26,500 nucleotides of DNA, taken from NCBI GenBank assembly GCA_964035545.1, contig OZ037770.1:8843473-8869972 (forward strand), read 5' to 3'. The first letter of the stretch is position 1; each line of letters begins with the position of its first letter. Shown piece after piece: positions 1 to 7,768 of the stretch. Below the pieces are notes generated by a model that worked only from the letters and a program-made list of their open reading frames with translations, did no database searches and was not told the origin of the DNA. Source of the DNA: Bugula neritina. Its lineage: Eukaryota; Bryozoa; Gymnolaemata; Cheilostomatida; Bugulidae. The translations under genes and the position numbers were made by a program.

Positions 1-124
1 TAATGCAAATTGATTTACAATAAAGTATAGAATGAGCTTTATAGTAACAATAGAAAATAAACAATTAGCTATGATACTAACTATATTGCTGCAGTTATGG
101 CATTGTTCAACTTGCGGGGTTAAT

Positions 125-300
125 AGTCCACCATCCCTGTGAGAACCCTTGGTAGAAGGGGTTGTTTAAAGCAGGCTAAGGACTTATTCATATGTGGCAC
201 AGCAGCATTTATGTCAGAATGCTCTTCCTAGCATCATCACCGATGGCCTTTACTGGGAACCAAGCTACTGATCTCAGGTTTACTAAGCTGTTGATCTAAA
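125..300 (-). mobile_element. SINE copy A (tRNA-related, shared core)
   Basis: On the minus strand it shares with copies B, D and G the run GGTGATG...AGAGCAT...GTGCCACAT.TGAATAAGTCCTTAGCCTG and the 3' end CTCACAGGGAT. The head is decayed, with a GTTCCCAGT remnant of a B box. Confidence 0.75.
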
Positions 301-654
301 ACAAGGTAATTTTGCTTACAATGTTGGTAAAAAATATTTGAGAATTTTATGTACGCTAGGCAATCAGGAAATGCATTCTATGCACTCAGAAATTTAACAG
401 TGACTTGTTTTCAACATTTTATACTCAAACTGGGCTGTTTCCATACGTGATTACTGCATACAGCTTGATAAATTAGAAAATGTATGTATGATAAAAAGGT
501 TTTGATAATATAAATGCTACCAGCAGAAAATGTTATAAAAAATAATAGTCCTTGAAGTTGATGTAAAAGTAGGAATAATCAACTAAAAGTTCCAATCCCT
601 TGAAATAAAAAAGTTTTGTGGCTAGTATAAATAGGTGATAAAAAAAGAGCAGCT

Positions 655-853
655 GTTGTCTGTGGTTTAGGGGTTAGAGCGGCTGCCTAGTAAGCAGGAG
701 GTCATGGGTTCAAGCGGACAAGAGCCATTGGTGATGTTAGAAAGAGCATCCAGTCATAATTTATCCTGTGCCACATCTGAATAAGTCCTTAGCCTGATTT
801 AACAAAAACTTCTTCCATCAGGGGGTTTGCTCACAGGGATAGCGACTGTAAAC
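655..853 (+). mobile_element. SINE copy B, tRNA-Thr(AGT)-derived head
   Basis: The head (about 657-720) resembles metazoan tRNA-Thr: TGGTTTAGGGGTTAGAGC (A-box region), CTGC-CTAGTAA-GCAG (anticodon arm with AGT in the 7-base loop), then GGAGGTCATGGGTTCAAGC (B box). The body has the shared core CATTGGTGATGTTAGAAAG, GAGCATCCAGTCATAA, GTGCCACATCTGAATAAGTC and a CTCACAGGGATAGCGACT end. It is the best-preserved copy in the window. Confidence 0.85.
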
Positions 854-1464
854 TTGTGCAAGTTTGTTTTATAGATAATAAAAACGAATTTCCCAAACAT
901 AAACTTTGTATTTTGAAGATGAAAGAAATTGCATTACAAATTTTATAATGCAAATTTGAAATATAAAAAATTAAAAATGTGGCTGTCAATTACTCTACAA
1001 AATACATAAAAGCTTTTTAATCTATTTTCCTGTATCTGCAGCACCATGAATACAATTATGATTTAATTTATTCTTCCTTTTACTCTATAAGAATTTGAAC
1101 ATATTAAGCTTTGCCAAGTATGTTGAAGATTAAGTTAAGTCATTTTACCATAACTATGATGTTAATGGTTATAGATACCTACATCCTGAAAAACCTCTAG
1201 GGTAGCTTATGGTGTAGGGATTTGCATGCTGAGCAGAAGTATTTTATACACTGGAGTGAATGCAGGCGCAAAGATCACTTCATAAAAACCTGATTCTTTA
1301 TTTTTAAAATTGCCTAGGCACATATGTAATTAAATACGTAGACTAATTGTTTTAGTACCATATAATATTATCTAGAGCAATTTTCTAATAAAATATTATT
1401 GTTTATAATCATGCAGTGAGTAGGAAGCAATTATATTCTAGTGATAAAAGCGTTATAGTAAAAC

Positions 1465-1556
1465 CAACCTCAGTGGTTTAAATTCCAGTAAAGCCATAGG
1501 TAAAGATAGGACGAGCATTTAGTTACAATTTTTCCATTCCCACTTTAGGACACAAA
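1465..1556 (+). mobile_element. SINE copy F, strongly decayed
   Basis: GGTTTAAATTCCAGTAAAGCC then AGGACGAGCATTTAGTTACAA aligns in order with the B-box and core region of copy D (GGTTTGAACCCCAGTGAAAG, then AAGAGCATCTAGCTATAA). The 3' half is not recognisable. Confidence 0.5.
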
Positions 1557-1688
1557 TTAAATGTACTTAAAAACCTTTACATTAAAGGCTATCATGCACA
1601 GAGATAACAACTGTGAACTCACAAAATATTTTATTCAATCACCATGAGTTTTAAAGTTATTGCCTTGTATTGCAAAATCTTCCTCTAG

Positions 1689-1832
1689 GTCCAGTGTCCT
1701 CAATCATAGTGAAGAAGTTAGGTTGCCGACCTACAGAACTACTTGGAGGAAGTCTGTCAATTGCTAGTTTAGGATTATGTTCTCTTGCAACAAAGTTTTG
1801 GCATATCTTTATTCTCTTTAGTATGCTTACAG
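1689..1832 (+). CDS. SLC16-like exon 1 of window (end of TM2, TM3, TM4)
   Basis: Acceptor ...CCTCTAG ends at 1688 and donor GTGAGG starts at 1833. The exon starts and ends in phase 1. It encodes [20 protein letters not shown] followed by two hydrophobic stretches, aligning with the GP(I/V)SS..VN+.G.R..M..GG segment of SLC16 proteins. The upstream exon supplying the first base of the GP glycine codon was not found. Confidence 0.82.
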
Positions 1833-4800
1833 GTGAGGAATACATCTTCAAGTTGATTATATATTCGTCATTATAATTACTGCATACGATATGCCTATAC
1901 AATATGTGCATTGTGTTCTAACTGGAGTTAAAACTCTTCATTTCATCAACTGCAGCTATTTTGGATAAATTTTGCTATACAGTGATCTTCAAATGTATAA
2001 ACCTTACCCACTGTAAGTGTTTCTGAAACAGTACTGACTATAGCTGTTGATTTGACTTTTATTATCACATAGACTTGGTTCCTATACAGGGTTTGGCATG
2101 TCACTTTGCCTTTCCTCGAGCACTGAGGTGTTACCTCAACATTTTGACAAATACAGGAACTTAGCTTTTGCTACTGCAAGTTCTGGTGTGATGGTTGGAG
2201 TTATAATTTGGCCCATAGCGTCACAGTATTTTCTTAGTATATACAGCTACTCTAAAGCTATAGGGATTGTTGCTGCATTCCAAATTATTCATTTTCTGGC
2301 TGGGCTGACCTTCATTTCTGGAAATAGAGAAGATGTGACAAGAGAAAAACCAGGTGATTATTAATATAGACGCTTGTGTGTGTGTGCGTGCGTGCGTGCG
2401 TGTGTGTGCGTGCGTGCGTGTGTGTGTGTGCGTGTGTGTGTGTGCGTTTGTGTGTGTGTGTGTGTGCGTGCGTGTGTGCGCGCGTGTGTGTGTGTGTGCG
2501 TGTGCGTTTGTGTGTGTGTGTGCGTGTGTGTGTGTGTGTGTACGCGTGTGTGTGTGTGTGCGTGTGCGTGTGCCTGTGTGTGTGCGTGCGCGTGCGTGCA
2601 TGTGCCTGTGCGTGTGCGTGTGCGTGTGCGTGTGCGTGTGCGTGTGTGTGTGTGTGAGTGTACATATGCGCAAAGCTTAACTTGCTATTATAACTTGGCA
2701 ACACAATATATAATCATGACTAACATACTATGCAATGATGAAGGTGAAACCTCAGCCAAAGGAGCATTATCTGCTAACAATGATCAAGTTGCTGTCAGCA
2801 CAGTGTGCAAGGATGAAAGGCATTCTCCTTCCCAGGTAAACAAGTTAAATTAGGCAAAACATGGCTTCATGTTGTGTAAGCCAGCAATGATCACTGCTGA
2901 TAAACTTTGATTGACTTGTGATAGGAATATGCACTAGGAACTTTGAATTAACTATAGTAGGCTTCAGTTGCCTAACAATAGTGGCTGAATGATCAGTTTT
3001 TTAACAGTGCATTGATCAGCACTAGAGATAAACTAAATATATGAATGCACTGAGAAAAGCTAATATATGTTATAGTAATTAAAAAGGTGACTACACAGGT
3101 TGCATGAAGCATTATAACTATTAACGGGTAAATTTCTGTCAGCTACACCAACACAGCAAATAAATTTTCTGTCGATGAAAGCATATTACCCACAAATTAT
3201 GGAGGTGCTCGCAATATCGATTAATTTCATGATTTTAGTTGAACAACTTTATGCACATATATATTATAATATTAAAACGCTACATTTCTTATATTTCATA
3301 AATTGAAAACTAGAGTATAACATTTTTTCAAGTTTTATTTTTATAAATATTATAGTGCTTTGCAGAATTGCCTTATTTTCTTGCTGCATGCCCACAGTCA
3401 GTGTGTTTACATTTTATCAATGTCAGTATAACAGTATAACAGTATAATTTTTTTTACAAACTGTACAATGCCATAACAAAATAGTGTTACACTTCAATTA
3501 TATGTTAATTTGTATGGCTCATTGCATGCTTCTCACACTACGTATCAGCTATCTATAACAGTTTATTATTGTATATATTTTCAAAAATATTATGAACAGT
3601 ATAGTAGTACCATTTTTTGTCCATCTAATTTGTTCTTTTCAATAATGAATACATCAAATGCTTTTGATTTTGGAAGAATGACATGAAATGCTTGAATACA
3701 ATGCAAATATTGCTAGTAATACTCACAGTATTTTCAGGCAAAGTATATGATGATGTAAACATAGTTTTTTCTATTTGTATATGTATATGTTATATATTTA
3801 GGAATGTTCAGAGAAAACCAAAGTGACTGCTGAAGAAGAGTTATCTCCTCCACAGAGCCAATCACTTAGAAAATCTTTCACCACACTGCTCAAATCTTAT
3901 AATGTAAGTTTATGTTTACTAACTATTGACCTGGGTCAGTTTTGTGCGAAAATAACGCATAGGAAACAATTTGGTAATTTTGACAAGGTATTTTAATTAC
4001 GAACTAAAAAATATTGAAATTTTTATTTTTATTTTTATTCACTTTATTACTACAAAACTGGTGCAAGTGGTAACTGTAATGCACTAGTCTGTATTCTAGT
4101 TAATTACAATTGGCTGTAACCTAGTCAATTATCAAGCAGTTATTGCAGCTCTATAAAATGAGTACCTATATAATATAGTGAAGATCCATTCAATTAAGAA
4201 GCATTTTGTTTTGAAAACCTGGTAAATAATTGAACCTGATGACTATTCTAATATTTATTAAAAGTAATAATAAGTAAAAAAAGTCTACGTTGCTATTGCG
4301 GTTAATTATTATTACATGTGTCAAATTTGATTTAGAAATGTCAGAGCTAGAAGCACGAAGTGGCTTGTAAACAAATTGCTGGTCATATTATTCTGATTTT
4401 TACCTTTTGCCTAATAAACTAATTGCAATTAGAAATAGGAGCTGCTTGCCAACTTCAATTGTTCATTCTATCACAAGTTTAGTCACATAAAAAGCTTATG
4501 AAAAATTGCCAAATCTAAGCAAATTTTAATTAGACATTATAGTAGCTATTTACGATATGAATTTGTCCCATGCATACATTTAGCACCAATTAGCACTTGT
4601 GAAACAACTGGTAATGTGTTGAATACCGCTAACCGCTGCATGAACAGGACAGAGTGAAGATAGGAGAGGTGAGGAATGTGTTCCATATTATGATTTTGAT
4701 TTCTATCATTCTCCATACCTCTAAAGCCAGTCTTTATTTTAGGTGTGGTTCCTACTGATTCATGCTATGCTGAGAATGGGGGCAAGCACAATATTCGCAG

Positions 4801-6484
4801 TAATGATAAACAAGTACGTCATAGTAGCTGTGGGACTTACTTCAGAGGAAGCAGCATTTGGAATCACTCTCACAGGTCACAGTATAACATCTCTATTAGC
4901 TTTTGTTACAAATACTCCAGATTAATTGCTTACTCTATTAAAGTCAGAGGAGCCAAGCTGCTCTATACAAATGAAACTGCATTTCAGTTGCATATATACA
5001 ATGGAAAGCTTATATAATATACTTGCTAATGTATTATCAACTGTTTATAATAAAACCATTTTAACTTGGCAAATGCAATAATTGTTGATGCATATGGCTT
5101 ACTGCTCAAAGCAAATTATATAAATAATTCAATAATTTTAAACGCAACAGGTTAAACTCCTCGTGCATAGATTTAACTGAAAATAATTCGTTATTGAACA
5201 TGCTTTAGTTTGGCAAGCTGTGGTAGAAGAACATTCTGATTGTTGCATGTTTATATGGCCAAATGTAGTTATCGTGTGCAAACACTGACATGTACTGTAT
5301 GTTTTCTCATTGTATTAAAATATAAAAAGCATAGTTTTGCATATTTTTTAGTACGTAGAACTTGATTTGTGCAATAATTGTGAGAGCTGTTAAAAATATG
5401 CAACAAGTTGGAAGTTGTCTTCTTTCTAATCACACAGTAAAATCTTAAGATCTGCTCAACATGATAATACTAGCAGATAACTTGCTGTTTTCAGGGGTTG
5501 GATCGCTAATTGGGTGTGTCTTAGTGGCAGCTACAGGTACCATCAAGTATGATAGAGTGATATTACATGCCTGTGTAGTCACACTCAATGCTGTCATGAC
5601 TATCACTCTAGCTTATATAACCAGTAAGGTAAAATAATTATACATTGGAGCTTATTTTTACAAAAACAAGTTTAGGCAACTAAACTATGAGTATACAAGC
5701 CTTGTATTCTATTTCCATCAACAGTTAATTGAGATCTCTTTATAATTATGCATAAACTAATAGAGAAAGTGTTTTTAGCCGATGTACTACAGTATAGCAA
5801 CCCTATGGGGAGTTTGGCAAGGGGCTACTTTAGCCACCCTTCTTCCTGTGGTCCACATTGTCTCTGGTTTTCAACACCAGGCTATTCTGTTTGGAATGGT
5901 GTTGTTTAGTCAGGGACTGGGTAGCGTTTTGATGACTCAGGTATATGGTGAGTACAGTCATCAAGTAATGACTAATAATCTTGCAATGCTGGTTTTGGGA
6001 TAAAAAAAACTGCAAAATTTATGTTAATAAAATAATAGAATAAAGTAATATTTAGTACAGAAAAAGTATAACATGATGTTTCCATGGCTTAAAGTGTCAA
6101 AATTTGTAATAGGAATTGAAATGAACTTTGGGTACAGAAAAGATTTTTCTTTTTCATCTCAACTTGAAATTAATTTTACTGTAAGATTTTTGCCTTGAAA
6201 TCAAATATAATAAATTGCAAAAATTTGTAATTATGCTTGCTGCATCTAATAAATATAATGAATTTATCCCCATGTTTACAGGCTACCAATAATATGTGAA
6301 ACAAACTGTATTGAAGCAGTTTGAGGAAATGTTATGTTTGCAGTTTTCTCTTTTAGTTTACATTGGACAAGCTACTTCCTTTAGATACAGTCTTGTTGCT
6401 GCAGGTGTGGGAGGAATTTCAGTGAATTTTCTGCTCATACCACAAATATTCCGCAACAGGAAAATTCAAAACACTGTTGCTTAG
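1689..6484 (+). CDS. SLC16 (monocarboxylate transporter)-like gene, eight exons, 5' partial
   Basis: Exons inferred from GT-AG sites and matching phases: 1689-1832, 2090-2353, about 2744-2835, 3802-3903, 4743-4875, 5495-5628, 5779-5947 and 6357-6484, together about 387 codons plus a TAG stop. SLC16 proteins are 12-helix major-facilitator transporters of the plasma membrane that move monocarboxylates or related small acids, often with protons. Exon 1 starts at the GP at the end of TM2 and has the family-like GCRP...LLGG stretch before TM3. Exon 2 carries the second family motif after TM4 ([16 protein letters not shown]). Exons 3-4 are a hydrophilic TM6-TM7 loop, and exons 5-8 hold TM7-TM12 and a short tail. 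TM1-TM2, including the family's DGGWGW-type motif, are not visible in 1-1688, so the 5' exons lie outside the window. Substrate cannot be told. The gene converges on the sulfotransferase gene downstream. Confidence 0.85.
2090..2353 (+). CDS. SLC16-like exon 2 (TM4 end, signature motif, TM5-TM6)
   Basis: Acceptor CCTATACAG ends at 2089 and donor GTGATT starts at 2354, phase 1 on both sides. It encodes [10 protein letters not shown], then [16 protein letters not shown], which matches the SLC16 YF.K+R.LA.G.A.AG motif, then two more membrane helices and the start of the TM6-TM7 loop. Confidence 0.85.
2371..2660. repeat. TG-rich microsatellite in SLC16-like intron
   Basis: About 290 bp of alternating purine-pyrimidine, mostly TG with interspersed CG steps (TGCG, CGCG), inside the intron between exons 2 and 3. 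It starts 18 bases after the donor. Imperfect (TG)n/(CG)n of this length is favourable to Z-DNA. The open frames it produces in several phases are simple-repeat artefacts. Confidence 0.97.
2744..2835 (+). CDS. SLC16-like exon 3 (cytoplasmic TM6-TM7 loop)
   Basis: A hydrophilic exon ending in CCCAG before donor GTAAAC (2836), phase 0 out. The 3' splice site is uncertain: AG at 2743 or AG at 2755 both keep phase 1, and neither has a good pyrimidine tract. The TG-rich array ends less than 90 bp upstream. Confidence 0.55.
3424..3447. repeat. Short tandem repeat, 3 x CAGTATAA
   Basis: Three perfect copies of the 8-bp unit CAGTATAA in the large intron between SLC16-like exons 3 and 4. The rest of that intron (2836-3801) shows nothing else I can name. 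Confidence 0.85.
3802..3903 (+). CDS. SLC16-like exon 4 (loop, 34 codons)
   Basis: Acceptor TATATTTAG ends at 3801 and donor GTAAGT (consensus) starts at 3904, phase 0 on both sides. It encodes a charged, Ser/Thr-rich loop ([20 protein letters not shown]...) leading to TM7. Support is the open frame plus good splice sites. The loop is poorly conserved in the family. Confidence 0.65.
4743..4875 (+). CDS. SLC16-like exon 5 (TM7 to TM8 start)
   Basis: Acceptor TTTATTTTAG ends at 4742. It opens [20 protein letters not shown], a membrane helix, then [15 protein letters not shown], which resembles the SLC16 turn before TM8. The donor GTCACA at 4876 is weak, but phase 1 matches the next exon. Confidence 0.78.
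5495..5628 (+). CDS. SLC16-like exon 6 (TM8-TM10 region)
   Basis: Acceptor GTTTTCAG ends at 5494 and donor GTAAAA starts at 5629. Phase 1 in, 0 out. It encodes [15 protein letters not shown], then KYDRV and a second helix. The Gly-rich start after the LTG of exon 5 is typical of TM8 in the family. Confidence 0.78.
5779..5947 (+). CDS. SLC16-like exon 7 (TM10-TM11)
   Basis: Acceptor GTTTTTAG ends at 5778 and donor GTGAGT starts at 5948. Phase 0 in, 1 out. It encodes two hydrophobic helices including [17 protein letters not shown] and [17 protein letters not shown]. The FGM...QG.G pattern is like the SLC16 A.G...LF.G.G segment before TM12. Confidence 0.8.
6357..6484 (+). CDS. SLC16-like exon 8 (TM12, C-terminus, stop)
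   Basis: The acceptor at 6355-6356 follows a pyrimidine tract (TTTTCTCTTTTAG) and keeps phase 1. The alternative AG at 6281-6282 would hit a stop after two codons, so I prefer 6357. It encodes the last helix ([19 protein letters not shown]) and a short basic tail ending in TAG at 6482-6484. The final codons form the left arm of a perfect inverted repeat. Confidence 0.75.
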
Positions 6485-6509
6485 CAACAGTGTTTTGGCA
6501 CTTCCTGTT
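6455..6509. repeat. Stem-loop-forming inverted repeat over the SLC16-like stop codon
   Basis: A perfect 15-bp inverted repeat (6467-6481 with 6483-6497, one-base spacer at 6482) is extended by an 8-bp outer pair (6455-6462 with 6502-6509) across a 4x4 mismatch. The TAG stop occupies 6482-6484, the apex. The centre GTTGCTTAGCAAC also fits a symmetric RFX X-box, and TTAGCAACAGT recurs just downstream at about 6513. Confidence 0.9.
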
Positions 6510-6743
6510 ATGCTTAGCAACAGTCTGGGGACTTCATCCTTGCACGAGATTGCATTAGCAATTAGTAGCTGCTGGTATATTTTTATCAAAGCATATTATT
6601 TGTCATTCAAGTTCTTGTCATGTAAATATTTTTAGACATTGTGTTATTTTTAATTTTTAAAGTAATATTTGACAAACACAAAATAGACTCTGCATAACCG
6701 ATTTTCATAGTCTGCCATAATTAGTCATGCAGATTTATATGAG

Positions 6744-6749
6744 AATAAA
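6744..6749 (+). promoter_or_regulatory. Candidate polyadenylation signal AATAAA for the SLC16-like gene
   Basis: An AATAAA hexamer lies 260 bp after the stop codon. In AT-rich DNA such hexamers arise by chance, so this is only a candidate. Confidence 0.3.
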
Positions 6750-6814
6750 TAGGGTGCGAGGTGACTGATAGCTACTTGCAAATGCATCAGTTGTTAGCAG
6801 TAACACGAACAGAG

Positions 6815-6965
6815 TAGTACTAAGAGAGAAGTTCTAAGAGAGTATAAGTACTAACAAGGCGGTGCTAACAAGGCAGTACTAACAGGGTAGTACTAACAGA
6901 GCAGTACTAACAGAGAAATACTAACAAGGCAGTACTAACAGGGCAGTACTAACAGAGTAACACTA
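6815..6965. repeat. 14-bp minisatellite, unit AGTACTAACAGGGC
   Basis: About ten imperfect tandem copies of a ~14-bp unit, with variants such as AGTACTAACAGAGC and ATACTAACAAGGC. TACTAAC occurs seven times. It lies in the gap between the two convergent genes, which otherwise (6510-7567) shows only AT-rich sequence. Confidence 0.88.
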
Positions 6966-7567
6966 GCTTCTGTAATCAATATATCTGAAATGCATGACTT
7001 GCAGTTAGTAGCCAATGAGCTACAACTAGCAAACTCTCTTGTAAAAAAGAATTAGTGTAACAATTTAGACAAATTAACCACTTTCATATCTTTGTTTCTG
7101 TAATAATATGTGTCTTCATAATGACAGTTCAATAAGTAATCATCAATATTGAAATCTTGATACATTCTCCATGGTGAAAACGTTTATCCTGTTGCTTATA
7201 GTAAATCTAATACAGTATTGCTTGTTTGAATAGCTTATTTATCAGAAATACAACTAGCAAAGTTATATGTTTTTAAATCTATACATATTTTCAATTAATA
7301 AAAAGTTTTGTATTGGCTGGTTTTATTCACATTCCAATTTATTTATATTTTTCTTGCAATAACCAAAAGCTTTAAATGCTGCATATAATAAATAAAGCAA
7401 TAAAATATTTTCTCTTATTTCTAAATGAAAAGTTGCTGTATGAAAAACCTCCAACCTGGCTTCATATGGTTGTTAAAAATTAAGTCATTTAACTTTACAT
7501 ATACAAAAACTACTGATAGCACAGCGTCATAAATGCTATGCTGCTACATACAGAATGAATAAATTAG

Positions 7568-7768
7568 TTACACCTTATGCTTCCCATATTTGAAATATTC
7601 TTGTGTTATAAGCGACCGAGGCATGAGAAGATAATTGCAGAATTCTTTAGACAGTGTTATGTTCTGGTGGTAGAGATTTGCAGGTATTGTCCAGGCCTTA
7701 CGTGAGCTCTTCACTCTGGTACATAATTCCTGCGATACTCTAAGGTTCAGCTCAGAAAAGTATGTCAC
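7568..7768 (-). CDS. Gal3ST-like gene 1, last coding exon
   Basis: Acceptor ATTGCAG precedes 7768. 67 codons including TAA at 7570-7568. It opens [20 protein letters not shown], parallel to VAYFSILNKKISAEICVKVK in gene 2, confirming exon and frame. Minus-strand AATAAA hexamers at 7343-7338 and 7327-7322 are candidate polyadenylation signals. Confidence 0.83.
   Translation of the reverse strand: MTYFSELNLRVSQELCTRVKSSRKAWTIPANLYHQNITLSKEFCNYLLMPRSLITQEYFKYGKHKV

Noticed and set aside
2221-2853. Several overlapping open frames on both strands (His/Thr-rich and Cys/Val-rich products)
   Set aside because: All are translations of the TG/CG microsatellite in an intron; only the ends overlap real exon sequence.
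4876-5017. Extension of the SLC16-like frame past 4875 and the overlapping shifted frame
   Set aside because: The open frame runs on into intron by chance. The phase-compatible donor at 4876 and the good continuation in exon 5495-5628 fit the family better.
6283-6300. Exon start at the AG of 6281-6282 for the SLC16-like gene
   Set aside because: It would end the protein after two codons and lose TM12; the acceptor at 6356 keeps phase and restores the last helix.
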